Positions 54,905 through 64,000 of a stretch of DNA of 64,000 bases are shown here, in pieces. The stretch is from Globisporangium splendens (lineage: Eukaryota; Oomycota; Peronosporomycetes; Pythiales; Pythiaceae). The position numbers and the translations under genes were made by a program. Within the stretch, counting starts at the first letter, position 1, and every line of letters begins with the position of its first letter. The notes beneath the pieces were generated by a model, which worked only from the letters and a program-made list of their open reading frames with translations, had not been told where the DNA came from and did not search any database. The stretch covers positions 1 through 64,000 of the forward strand of contig VFIW01000106.1 of assembly GCA_006386115.1 (NCBI GenBank). Direction: 5' to 3'.

Positions 54905-55255
54905 TTACTGCGGTGTGACCACCACCTCGTAGCTCTTGGTCGCACATGGCGACAGTGCGATACTCGTCTCCGGTTTCATCGCCTCATTGCGGCCCTTGCG
55001 TTCGTAGTAGATCTTCATGATGAAAAGCGACACGCCTCCGGCGAGCTCCATGATCGCAGGGATGTAAATCGGCCAGAGTCCTTCACCGACGCCGTAGATC
55101 AGAATCATCGAGACTCCGAGAATGAAGAGCACCTGGAACTTGCGACTGATGTCGTCGGCGCTCTTGGTCGCGTACACCTTGTGGATCTGTGGCACCAGCG
55201 CGGACGCGACCACAAAGGAACCGATGAGACCGATAACGTTGAAAAACTCGCCCAT
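54905..55255 (-). CDS. SemiSWEET-type (MtN3/PQ-loop) sugar transporter, copy 1
   Basis: Intronless, 116 residues with one triple-helix bundle. TM1 is VIGLIGSFVVASALVPQIHKV with the PQ-loop PQ, followed by the charged YATKSADDISRKF loop. TM2 is LFILGVSMILIYGVGEGLWPIYI and TM3 MELAGGVSLFIMKIYY; a polar tail follows. The single MtN3 repeat is half of a eukaryotic SWEET, so it must dimerise to make a pore, as bacterial SemiSWEETs do. It is about 60-65 percent identical by eye to the neighbour at 55988, a tandem duplicate. The substrate is probably a sugar, by family. Confidence 0.88.
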   Translation of the reverse strand: MGEFFNVIGLIGSFVVASALVPQIHKVYATKSADDISRKFQVLFILGVSMILIYGVGEGLWPIYIPAIMELAGGVSLFIMKIYYERKGRNEAMKPETSIALSPCATKSYEVVVTPQ

Positions 55256-55987
55256 GATCGCTTAATCTTGCCGGAAATTGCTTGGGAAAAGGTTGTCTTG
55301 CTGGTTCACAGGTGGAGTGCGTACTTGACGGCGTGTTTGAGAGTGAGGTGAGCTTTGCAACGCGCCAATGCCACGTCGATGTGCCCTTTGAGCCATCTCA
55401 GCGCAATGCCTTGGGTTAATTTTGGTTACCACTTCCACTTTCGGCATACAGTAGAGGGGCGCTATCAATTGTGCAGTTTTTGTGCGGCACACTTGGTTGT
55501 TTAGTCTGCGCGCTCAGAGCCTGGATAGCAATCAGTGGGTTTGCGAGAGATCCAACCCCAGCCAATCTGCTGTTGCTGTCTCGCTCCGCTGAACTCGATG
55601 GTTTGCTTGTATTGAGCGAGACGACACTATTGAAGAAGAACGGGATCGGAGCGAGACGACAGCGATGCACCAATCCATCATGTCGCACTCACTCCCTCAA
55701 ACGCGATCTTGTCGGTATTGGAAGAAAGCGCCTCATTTCGCGAGCATTCAACTCGTATCCATTACTGCTGTATCGTGGGCAGATATAACGGAAACGGGAG
55801 ACCACACTCCAAGTTGCAACGTTATCAAAATGCGTCCTCACACAGAAGAGAGCAGTTGTGATGGGGACGTGCATGCTTGCGTTTATATTAGCTTGGCTAA
55901 GGTTCCCGCCGGTTGTCTCTCTAGTTTACTTGATCTCTATGTGCGCTGTACAACTCCTCCTCTTTTTTCTTCACTTGGTAAGTTTTT
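55256..55987. other. Spacer between the tandem SemiSWEET genes
   Basis: 732 bp with the promoter of copy 1 at the left and the terminator of copy 2 at the right. Short frames only. Confidence 0.45.
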
Positions 55988-56350
55988 TTACTTCGGCGTG
56001 AGCACAAAGTTGTATTTGTTCACGCGAGGCGACACCGCGCCTCCAGCTTCCACGTGCGCGTCGCTCTTGAGACCCACGTCTTGGTCGTCCTTGCCGTCGT
56101 AGTAGTACTTCATGATCAGCAACGAGACGCCGCCAAGCAGCTCGAGCGAGCACGGGATGTAGATCGGCCACAGACCCTCGCCGAAGCCGTAGACCAAAAT
56201 CATGATGAGCCCGATCACGTAGAGCCACTGGAAGTTGCGGCTGATGTCACGCGCGCTCTTGGTCGTGTACACCTTGTGGATCTGCGGCACCAGCGCCGCC
56301 GAGATCACGAACGAGCCGATCATACCCAGCACCTCGTAGAACTGACCCAT
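55988..56350 (-). CDS. SemiSWEET-type (MtN3/PQ-loop) sugar transporter, copy 2
   Basis: Intronless, 120 residues, same layout as copy 1: VLGMIGSFVISAALVPQIHKV, YTTKSARDISRNF, LYVIGLIMILVYGFGEGLWPI, LELLGGVSLLIMKYYY, then a polar tail ending NFVLTPK. The shared ends (VVVTPQ versus FVLTPK) show that the whole gene was duplicated. It is slightly longer in the tail. The pair could form homo- or heterodimers. Confidence 0.88.
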   Translation of the reverse strand: MGQFYEVLGMIGSFVISAALVPQIHKVYTTKSARDISRNFQWLYVIGLIMILVYGFGEGLWPIYIPCSLELLGGVSLLIMKYYYDGKDDQDVGLKSDAHVEAGGAVSPRVNKYNFVLTPK

Positions 56351-56965
56351 GGCGCTGCTTTCTTGTGGTGATGGCGGAAGCTCGTGTGCACGGCGCCTGA
56401 GGTGGCGAGGTGGCGAGTTGGCGAATGACTGCGCAAGTCGCCAAGAACAGGGGTTTCTTCTCAGAGATCACACATCCAACCCCTTAAGTAGCAACTGTGG
56501 CTGAACAGACTGGTTGAGTGTGCACGGTGTGAGTTGCCCCTAAGATGCAATTTTACATGTCGCATACAGCACATGTTTTTTGTCGAGTCATCCCTGTCTA
56601 CCAGCGAAATCAAGCACTCGATTCCTCCCTAATATGATATTCTGAATCAAATAGTATTCGAAATGCAGTACAATTATAAGCTTTTACACTTGATGCTTCC
56701 TGCTTCAATTCATAACCTGTGCGCTGTGAAGAATCAAAGCACAGTCCCAAAAAACACAAGGCGTGTCATCTCGACTTGCATGCTGCTTTGATCAAAAGCA
56801 GCGCCTGCCCTCCACAACTTCACCATCTGGACAAACTGGCATTTTCACACAGTGCATTCACACACACAGCAGTTGCTGTGTACCAAATTCATATCCTGAG
56901 CACTGTGATACTGTGACCAAAAACAAGCAAAGTGATGGAATCACAAGGATATGCTGGCACAGCGA
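56351..56965. other. Intergenic region
   Basis: 615 bp, AT-rich to the right, with several direct CACACA/CAGCAC words. It holds the promoter of SemiSWEET copy 2 and the 3' flank of the dehydrogenase gene. No gene is supported. Confidence 0.45.
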
Positions 56966-57916
56966 TCATCTATCGACATACTGCTTCGAGCGTTCCCACA
57001 GTTCATGCGCGAGCGCGGGGTCTTTGCTCTGCTCCGAGGTGTGGAACAAGTGGTCGATCGAGAAGTAGGAGCCGTTGTCCCAGGGCAGGTCGCGATCGCT
57101 CGCGAGCCGCGCCAGGAACGCACCTGAGCGCTCGGGGGTGCTCACCGCCATCTCGGGGCGCCAGTACGCGACCATCTTGACCAGTGACTTAATGATAAAC
57201 CAGCCGACGGACGAATGGTTGCGGAACAAGCCCGTATCGGGAACGAACCCGGGCGAGTACATGTACACGAGGATCTCGTCGCCGTACTTGCGCTGGAACT
57301 CGTAGCCAAAGAACAGGTTGCAGAGCTTGCTGGTCGAGTACGCTTGCTTGGGGAACCAGCCAGCGTCGCCAAAGGCTACGCGGTCCCAGTCCGACACGTC
57401 GGGCTTCGACGAGCTGCCCTTTCCCTCCGCATCGTGCAAGGACGACGACAGAACCACGATCCGCGCTTTGTCCTGAGTCGCAAACATACGCGAGTGCCAT
57501 AACGACGTCGTTAAAAGGAAGTGACCCAAGTGGTTCGTCGCAAACGTTGTCTCGAATCCGTCCACGCTGGTGGCGACCGGTGGGTTCTCAACTGCAGCAT
57601 TGCACACTAGTGCAAACAGTTTGAGCTGCTTCGTGATCAGCCAGTTGACTAGCTCACGCACCGACGCGAGACTCGAGAGGTCCGTGACATAACCTTCCAC
57701 AAGACAATTCGCGGCTTGGTTCACTGCCGCCTCGCGCATCAGCAGCTCCACAGTGGACGCCACACGCTCCGGACTGCGCGCAACCACGATCACATGCATG
57801 TCGACCTGCTCCACGAGCGCGCGGCAGCACTCGAGCCCAATGCCCGACGTCGCGCCCGTCACCACGACCACTTGGCGCGCGCGCATGTCGCCTGCTGTCT
57901 GTTGTTCTTCTGCCAT
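56966..57916 (-). CDS. Short-chain dehydrogenase/reductase (retinol dehydrogenase-like)
   Basis: Intronless, 316 residues from ATG 57916 (MAEEQQTAGDMRARQ); the frame is open upstream but only from GTG. The Rossmann motif VVVTGATSGIGLECC is at about 16-30, VCNAAV and TNHLGHFLLT in the middle, the catalytic Ser in VVLSSSLHDAEG, and YSTSK supplies Tyr and Lys. SPGFVPDTGL follows. This is the classical or extended SDR pattern of light-dependent protochlorophyllide/retinol dehydrogenase-like enzymes, which use NADP(H). The substrate is not predictable. It shares a divergent promoter with the WD40 relic. Confidence 0.92.
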   Translation of the reverse strand: MAEEQQTAGDMRARQVVVVTGATSGIGLECCRALVEQVDMHVIVVARSPERVASTVELLMREAAVNQAANCLVEGYVTDLSSLASVRELVNWLITKQLKLFALVCNAAVENPPVATSVDGFETTFATNHLGHFLLTTSLWHSRMFATQDKARIVVLSSSLHDAEGKGSSSKPDVSDWDRVAFGDAGWFPKQAYSTSKLCNLFFGYEFQRKYGDEILVYMYSPGFVPDTGLFRNHSSVGWFIIKSLVKMVAYWRPEMAVSTPERSGAFLARLASDRDLPWDNGSYFSIDHLFHTSEQSKDPALAHELWERSKQYVDR

Positions 57917-58269
57917 TTCCGTTGAGCTGGTGGAAAAATGATTGCGCGTTTTCTTCACCTGTGCCGATAAAAAACTGGCAACTGCCGGTGTTGTACCACT
58001 ATTGTTGAAGTCTTTTTTCCTGTCCACCGAGAGTTGCGTTCCCCTTTTGAAACGACTTGAATGCTAAATTGCAACTGCCACGTAAATGCGCTCTCAAATA
58101 CCGCCAATGACAATGCCGATCCCATAAGCCAAACAGCGCAGAACGACCGCTTTAAGCGATTACCGAACGCTGCGTGCCTATCATTCGCTACCGCGAGAAG
58201 GACGAGTGCTCATCTCATTTTCTTGACACCAGAAAGTGCGTTGTTGGCGCGTAACCTCCTGCCAGAAAT
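57917..58269. promoter_or_regulatory. Divergent promoter, SDR / WD40 relic
   Basis: 353 bp between divergent start codons. No specific motif stands out. Confidence 0.5.
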
Positions 58270-60824
58270 ATGGACATGATGATGAACCTGCACAGCCCCG
58301 CGATGGTGCACCGTGTCGAATCGCAGTGTCCGCACGAACAGCTCACGTGGGTGCCATCGTTGCAGTGCTTATTGTCAGCAGCTGTGGGCTTCCCTGCCAT
58401 CTCGAAGAAGAAAAACTCGCGAGACGGGTACCGCCCGAATACGGCCACGCAAGCGTACACAAAGCTCAATCAGCTGCTTCGATGGGACCTTGTGGGCAAA
58501 ACTCTGGTCTCGACTGAGTTTGTGCTGGAAGATCGACTCAAAGGCGTGAGCGCGCTCGAGACTTTCAAGTGCATCAACCGCACGCACATCGCGATCGGCT
58601 CGGAAGACGGTGTGCTCATCGTCATTGATGCAGGTAAGCAGAACGTGGCTGAGAATCCTCTGTAGCATTTTGGCTGTTGACGTTTACCTCTGCTTACTTG
58701 ATCTAAACTAGAAAGCTGGGAGACGGTGAGTTCGTTCGATGCACATGGAAATGGTGTCAAAATGCTCTGTTACTCGGCGTGTTTGAGACTTCGTTGAAGC
58801 GCCACGATGCTCCAGTCGAGACCATCAATTTTGTGGATTCCAAACGGCAGTTGCTGAGTTTGGATGCGAGTGGCACGTTTAAAGTATACTCGAGTGTGCT
58901 GCTCACACCGACGTCGGAGCCGTGGGAGTGTTTGCAAAGCTTCCAAGTAGCGCCGACGCCAATGGAGCCAAACCGGATTCTCTCGTGCTTTGTCGTGCCC
59001 GAAACCGCAGCATCTGACGCGGTTCTCGTCACAGCAGGTCGAACCGTGGCGTACTACGATCTCTGCGAAGTGAACGACCGAGAGGAAGTGTTTTACACGC
59101 ACTATTGTCAGTCGCTGAATCTGATCATGAGCGTCACGATCTCCAAAGTGCTCTTTTGGAATGCGGAGACAGGGAAATTGTGGAAAACATACGAATACAC
59201 TGCGACTCTCGCTGCTTCGAGCGAACCTGTGGTTCGATGAAACACCAGCGGTACTACTGGGTGTGACTTGGGGAACCCACGCACCATCACGGCAGTTTGC
59301 ATGGACGACCGTGAACGGAAAGTGATCTTGGACGATGATGCAGGGAGTTTGAAAGTGATCAACCCTGTGAATGGCAACATCATGAAAGAACTCGATCCGC
59401 ATCACCAGGCGATCTCGAGTATTTCGTATGTGCTTCATGGAAAACGCGTCGTGTCAATCTCCATTGACTCGAGTTTGCACATCTACGATGAAAACAATCC
59501 GCTTGGGTACTATGTCCCATTTGGAGGCAGTCGCCCGCAGTCAGTGCTGCTGCAATCGCTTCGATTCCTTCCTGAAACACAACCAACGCTGCTGTCGCTG
59601 CCATTTCCGATACGTTGCAGCCGAAAGCAGCGTGCCAAGGATGCAAGTGAACCAGAGTGGGAGAGTTCACATCCGTCTGTCACGGCACCAACAACCACTG
59701 AGAAGTTCGAAATTGTGAAAAATGTCGGCAACCAAGCGCTGAACAAAGTTCCCGTGCTCATCTCCGGCTCACGTGGGGAGAGTTTCGTGCAAGTGTGGAG
59801 TTTCGACATGAGTCACACTCAGGGGACCTGCGTTGCCCCTCGCAACGACGAGATCACGAGCATTTGCTTCTTTGGTTCCTCTGCAGATATCCTCGGCGGG
59901 ACAAGTTCCGGACGCGTGCTGTTGTGGCTCGTGTCGAAAGATGACGGCGCATACTAGTGAGTGCTTTGTTGCTTCTGGCGTGATGTGCTCGTTGGGCTAC
60001 TAATCATCTCGCTTTGTGATCTCTATGTGCAGTTGCTCCATGGAACTCCAGTGCTTGAGTGAGTTGGAGCAGAGCATCGAGAACAACCACGTGCCCTCCG
60101 TCTGAGCTGCGAAGAAGCGATGCGAGCCACGAGCCTTCCCTTCGTACGTAATTATGTCTCGGTGTCTTTTGTGATTTTGCTCTGTATTAGCAACTGGTGC
60201 CCACGACCAATTTCACCCATTTCTATAGAGGTGGTGCTCAAGGAGATCGACCAGTTGCATTTACAGACTTCGGTTCGAGGCGCTGCTGGGGAGATAAATT
60301 CGTCCCTGATCCGCAAAAAGTACCCATGTGCGACGGTGACGAGCGGGAGAGTGCTGCGACCCCGGACGACTTCGAATGCCGTGCATTGCGAGTTTGTACA
60401 GTCAGGAGTGATGGAATCGACAGTGTCACCACTGTCAGTATCTCAGCAAATCCGAAGGTACATGCCACCGCTGGGTGGATCAAAAGCAACTTCCGTGCCC
60501 AATGCAATGTTCAAGCCGAAACGAAAGGAGATTTACATCACGTCCACTTCGCCAGCCAATTTGAAACAAGACCCGTGTGCGTTGCAAGTTTCTATGCCAG
60601 ACGCGCATCTGACTCTTCGCGATCTCCGCGATGAACCAGCAGCAGCTGGTGGCTCTGCATCTATTTCAAATCAGGAAGCTGTTGACGGAAGCAGCGACAA
60701 GAAGTGGATGGCACCATCCAAGACACAACGACCAGGAACGTCTTCGTCAGCAGCCAAAGACCCAGTGCTCAAGTATCACGTGAAACTCACACATTCGTGG
60801 CAGCAATACCAAGAGCACCGATGA
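58270..60824 (+). pseudogene. WD40-repeat gene with an in-frame TGA and two frame breaks
   Basis: Exon 1 (58270-58633) encodes MDMMMNLHSPAMVHRVE and the first blade (HIAIGSEDGVLIVIDA). After an intron, the frame reads ESWETVSSFDAHG and then breaks near 58757-58775; the continuing blade (GVFETSLKRHDAPVETINFV, FKVYSS) is in another frame. TGA at 59238-59240 interrupts the next blade (EPVVR / NTSG), which resumes with RTITAVCMDDRERKVILDD and IKVINP-like units, to SSADILGGTSSGRVLLWLV. A splice to 60033 leads to a third break near 60085-60105, and a last exon encodes a non-WD tail that ends HVKLTHSWQQYQEHR (stop 60822-60824). WD40 proteins with such polar tails include many axonemal factors; this one is not identified. 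Confidence 0.72.
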
Positions 60825-61198
60825 TGGCTTGAATGGATGGAGATTGAACGAAGGACACGAACAAGAAGCGAGTTTAAATTACATTTACGTGTTTATGGTA
60901 TCGTCGAATGCTGGGGATGCTATGATGCTATTGCTAACTATGGTATTTAATATTTGAGTCCAGGTGGGAAATGATCCGCTTCCTATTTATTGACTCCCTC
61001 GCATCCTGAGACCCGACAGCGAGTGGTGGAGGATGAACGAACGCAAGAACAAAACTATACGAGGAGTGAGTGAGTGAGTAAGTGAGTGGTGACCGATCGC
61101 CGCGATCAATAAACAAGCGCGCGAATGGACTGGATGGGCACGAGATAGAGCAATGGACGAGCAGCAGATTCGTGATCTGCGACAGACTCGCGCTCGCC
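60825..61198. other. Convergent intergenic region
   Basis: 374 bp spacer between converging genes with a GAGT tetranucleotide run (GAGTGAGTGAGTGAGT) near 61063-61084. It is presumably 3' UTR for both. Confidence 0.5.
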
Positions 61199-63031
61199 TC
61201 ACCGCATGTGCTGCATGACCGCGCGAAGACCGTACATGAGTCCCGCCTGCTTTCTGGCTTCCGCGACGATCAGCGTCACATGCGCCTTCTCCGACGCACT
61301 CAGTGTGTGGTCGAAGTGCTCAAAGTCCTCTTGGCGCACTTTCCATGGGGTACACGCCACTTTTTTGATAAATATCTTGGTCGGACGGTTCAAGTAAATG
61401 TTCACCTGACGGTAGTCGTAGTCGTCGTGGCAGATCCCGAAAATGCGGTGCACGTAGAACCACACGGCGTCGCGGTATGGCGACGTGTCGATGCTCTCTT
61501 CTTTCTCAGCGCCATAGTAGTCGTACGTCAACTTGGACGTCAAGTTGAAGAGATCTTCCAAAATCTGACCAGCTTCACCTGGAAAGTACCGCTTGACGAG
61601 CGAGAAACAGTGTTCGTCCCAGCTGAAATCTTCCGTGTGGAGCACCTTGTATTCCTCCGAGCGCACGTCAAAGTCCGCATACCGAATCACGGAACCGCCG
61701 CAGAACCGCCACAGAGAATCCTTTCGTCGGCTCGCGCCGCTGACATGAAAGTTGTAGTCCAAACCATCTTCGACGACGTCAAAGCCGGCTTCTTCGACTC
61801 CCTGGTCGTCGCCATCCTGCTCGTTGTCATCGCCCAAGTCCTGTTCACCATCATCTTCATCGTCGTCATCATCGGCTGTCTCGCTGCCTTCATGACCATT
61901 CTTTAGTCTCTTTAACAGGATCGTCTCGTCTCGCTCGATAGTCGACAAATCCTGCTCGACCATGCTGCCACAGCTACTGGCGTTGTCCATTTGCGGCACA
62001 GCATCTTTGGCGCTCATGCCGTAGGGAAACCGCGGCGATTCGAGCCCCATGTCTGCACCACCCACTGCATAGCCGTACTCACTGAACACCGTCAAGTCCT
62101 CTTCTTCAGCGCAGCCGAGTCCGAGCGAGATACTGCACATCGAGTGGTACTTGCACAGCACAATGATCGCGTGGACGAGTTCCGAGACCGACCACGAGTC
62201 GTCTTGGTCCGACGCAAGCAACTCCGCAATGTGATCGGCCGTGATCAGCCATGGCCGATGTGCTAGCAGCGAACTGATCTCGTGGAGACGGAAAAGCTTC
62301 GGCGCAACGTAGTCGATGCCCTTGATCCACTCAGGCTCCCCACCGTTCACCAAGAAATAATACTGTTGGGTGTCGGCCAAATAGTGACAGCGCAGTTCCG
62401 ACGCAGCCATGGCACCGATGTAACTTCGCCAGGGGAGCGGCAGGGGTCCATCACGCAGCATGATCGACGAGACGCTGTCCTGGTATAGCGACAAGTAGCT
62501 CTTGTGCCACGCAAGCAGCTGGATGAGGTGGCTCACGCGTCCTGTCATCAAAAACGATCGCTGGAACAGCACTTGGAGCTCTTCGTCTTCGTTGTTCTCG
62601 AGATGCTCGACTTGGCTGTTGTCCACGAAATACGACACGCGGTGGCGCTTTTCGCGCAGGACGCTGTACGCTGGAATCTTTTCTTCTACTTCTTCCACGA
62701 GCTGCATGAACGCTTCGCGCATCGTCTGGAACGGCGACTTGCGAGCTAACCGCACAACCGTCGGGTAATAACTACCGATGGATTTCTCGCCAAACTCGAC
62801 ATCATTCTCGAGCATCTCGCGCAATTCCTGCACGATCAGCGTCGTCATCTTCTTCTGGACCACCGGGTCGGACACGAGCAGACGGCGGAAAAACGCATCG
62901 CGCTGCGCGCTGATCTTGTGCACGAACTCTTCCTGGTACGACGTTAGCGAGAGACTCGACTCCAAAGACGACGTTGACGACAGCGGCAGCGACAACGGCG
63001 ACGATGAGTTCGACACGGTCGATTGACTCAT
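61199..63031 (-). CDS. SESN: Sestrin family protein
   Basis: Intronless, 610 residues. After a Ser-rich head the frame shows the sestrin fold. The N-terminal AhpD-like half has LPLPWRSYIGAMAASELRCHYLADTQQ, VNGGEPEWIKGIDYVAPKL and AHRPWLITADHIAELL, then WSVSELVHAIIVLCKYHS, all in the sestrin order. An acidic linker (DDDDDEDDGEQD) separates the C-terminal half (FSWDEHCFSLVKRYFPG, RDAVWFYVHRIFGICHDDYDY, VNIYLNRPTKIFIKKVACTPW). Animal sestrins restrain TORC1 through GATOR2 and sense leucine. The Cys equivalent of the peroxidase site (CHYL) is kept. Partners in oomycetes are unknown. Intact; ATG 63031 is first in frame. Confidence 0.93.
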   Translation of the reverse strand: MSQSTVSNSSSPLSLPLSSTSSLESSLSLTSYQEEFVHKISAQRDAFFRRLLVSDPVVQKKMTTLIVQELREMLENDVEFGEKSIGSYYPTVVRLARKSPFQTMREAFMQLVEEVEEKIPAYSVLREKRHRVSYFVDNSQVEHLENNEDEELQVLFQRSFLMTGRVSHLIQLLAWHKSYLSLYQDSVSSIMLRDGPLPLPWRSYIGAMAASELRCHYLADTQQYYFLVNGGEPEWIKGIDYVAPKLFRLHEISSLLAHRPWLITADHIAELLASDQDDSWSVSELVHAIIVLCKYHSMCSISLGLGCAEEEDLTVFSEYGYAVGGADMGLESPRFPYGMSAKDAVPQMDNASSCGSMVEQDLSTIERDETILLKRLKNGHEGSETADDDDDEDDGEQDLGDDNEQDGDDQGVEEAGFDVVEDGLDYNFHVSGASRRKDSLWRFCGGSVIRYADFDVRSEEYKVLHTEDFSWDEHCFSLVKRYFPGEAGQILEDLFNLTSKLTYDYYGAEKEESIDTSPYRDAVWFYVHRIFGICHDDYDYRQVNIYLNRPTKIFIKKVACTPWKVRQEDFEHFDHTLSASEKAHVTLIVAEARKQAGLMYGLRAVMQHMR

Positions 63032-63590
63032 ACGATGGACAGATACTGCGACGCGAGAAACCGTGCAGCTGTGTCTGTGTTAGTGATCTGTGAGGTGTCT
63101 ATGAGCGTGGTTGCCTTGAACTTTCTTTCCGTGGAACACAGGAAGACGAAGGATCACGACGCAGGGGAATCTGGACGACAGCGCAGCTGTAGGCCTGCGT
63201 AGCGATAAGTAAGGATGCTTTCTGCTGTTGCTTGGGTGTAGAGAGCGATGGCGGAAGCGTAAACGACGCAATCAATCAACAGATGAACACACGTCTCGAC
63301 TTCTCTCCTTCGGCTCCAGTTTAAGAATGGACAGCCATTTGCAAAAAGCACCACAGTTGGTGCGCGACTGTACTCTTTCGGACCCAATAGTTCATTTGAA
63401 GTACATATTTTCCACCAATCCGAGCCGGCTTTATTGTTGAGACCTGGATTTTGATTGGTTGCGTGGATGGGACTCTGTGAGGTACGGTACTGTCGCTGGC
63501 TTCCATTTAGCAAACGAGCGAGCGACTCGTCTGCCCATTTTGGCGTGGGAAGAGAGATAGAGAGATAGAGAGAGAGAGAGTGGAGGGAGG
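63032..63590. other. Divergent intergenic region with GA-rich tract
   Basis: 559 bp. A GAGATAGAGAGATAGAGAGAGAG run at 63551-63580 lies just upstream of a possible start codon. No gene is seen on the minus strand beyond the sestrin leader. Confidence 0.45.
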
Positions 63591-64000
63591 ATGGATGACA
63601 CGTCCGAGCGTCCGCCTGCGATTGGATTGCAGTCAAGAAGCACTGCGATTATTCACTGTCCACGTGCCGAAGAATGGAGGTTGCAGCTTACGCAGTGGAC
63701 GCAACTGCTCAATAGCAATCCCTCAGCGTATCCATCGACAGTAGGCAAATGCAGTGGTCTTTCTTGTGTGCCAGAGCCATTGTAGCTCTTGATTGTGGAG
63801 AAGGCTGTGAATTGTGATGATACGAGAGTGTGTTCTTGTGGTGGTCTCAGCTGGTTCCTAGTGGCTTCAAAACACTGGGCAAACAGACGAGCGAGCGCAC
63901 GAGCGGACGGAAGAGCGGACGAAGGGTAGGGTCAGCAGACACTTACAGGTGGTCTCTATGTGTAGAAGGGGAAGGGTAAAATGGGTCAAAGATGCGGCAG
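63591..64000 (+). CDS. Possible 5' end of an unknown gene running off the window
   Basis: ATG 63591 opens a 50-codon exon (starts MDDTSERPPAIGLQ, contains EEWRLQLTQWTQLL) that ends at a GTAGGC donor after 63740. A matching acceptor TCTCAG at 63850 would continue in phase with LVPSGFKTLGKQTSE to about 63925, but what follows is unclear. The preceding GA-rich leader resembles those of neighbouring genes. The model is tentative, and no domain is visible. Confidence 0.3.

Noticed and set aside
60197..60634. Alternative reading frame of the last WD40 exon (contains WGDKFVPDPQKVP)
   Set aside because: Shorter, and needs a splice that does not fit. The other frame reaches the natural stop at 60824 through a phase-correct donor.
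8748..60824. Sequencing or assembly error as the general cause of stops and shifts
   Set aside because: About twenty neighbouring genes show no lesion at all. It remains possible for single cases such as 2503.
63154..63636. 160-residue minus-strand frame near the right edge
   Set aside because: No family likeness and it overlaps the GA-repeat leader.

Overview
The window looks like nuclear DNA of an oomycete (heterokont, Peronosporales/Pythiales type). The evidence is compact gene spacing, many head-to-head gene pairs 220-400 bp apart, short introns (about 60-120 nt, GTRNGT...YAG), GC-rich coding DNA, and family content typical of oomycetes: HGGG-type WRKY19-like zinc fingers, a FYVE-GAF protein, an acylated tyrosine-kinase-like kinase, SemiSWEET-sized sugar carriers and a mastigoneme-like EGF protein. 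The species cannot be named from the sequence alone. Exon joins below were worked out by hand from splice motifs, reading frame and family resemblance. In nearly every multi-exon model the total coding length is an exact multiple of three, which supports the joins.

Layout. 0.5-6 kb: classical protein disulfide isomerase, a divergent PDI-like gene with a premature stop, a mitochondrial MaoC-type hydratase and the SDHD membrane anchor. 6.4-8.6 kb: a CABLES-like cyclin-box protein. 8.7-18.5 kb: a very large coiled-coil gene and an RCC1-repeat gene, both heavily disrupted. 19-25.3 kb: amino-acid transporter, ankyrin/zinc-finger protein, helix-hairpin-helix protein and a gamma-butyrobetaine/trimethyllysine dioxygenase. 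25.7-28.1 kb: two abutting gene fragments, one resembling a mastigoneme EGF protein. 28.2-30 kb: mRNA cap methyltransferase carrying N-terminal WW domains. 30-32.5 kb: gene-poor. 32.6-42.3 kb: NTF2-like/C2/tail-anchor protein, coiled-coil/Nudix fusion, hAT transposase fossil, WRKY19-like protein and FYVE-GAF protein. 42.3-45.4 kb: gene-poor. 45.5-54.5 kb: TKL kinase, DNA ligase I with a mitochondrial-type leader, STT3, a tiny four-exon coiled-coil gene and ZC3H15. 54.9-56.4 kb: two tandem SemiSWEET genes. 57-63 kb: short-chain dehydrogenase, a disrupted WD40 gene and a sestrin. The 5' end of an unknown gene may lie at the right edge.

The most striking feature is the contrast between about twenty clean genes and a few multiply broken ones. 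The giant coiled-coil gene has seven in-frame stops and one frameshift. The RCC1 gene has one stop and two shifts, the mastigoneme-like gene one stop, two shifts and lost ends, and the WD40 gene one stop and two shifts. The clean neighbours argue against sequencing error. Because one relic belongs to the flagellar-hair (mastigoneme) type, and WD40, RCC1 and long coiled-coil proteins are common in axonemes and basal bodies, the pattern could record loss of flagellated zoospores. That link is inference. The intact genes cover mitochondrial metabolism (SDHD, MaoC hydratase, dioxygenase, DNA ligase), the secretory pathway (PDI, STT3), stress and growth signalling (sestrin, TKL kinase, CABLES-like, FYVE-GAF), RNA and translation (cap methyltransferase, ZC3H15) and transport.
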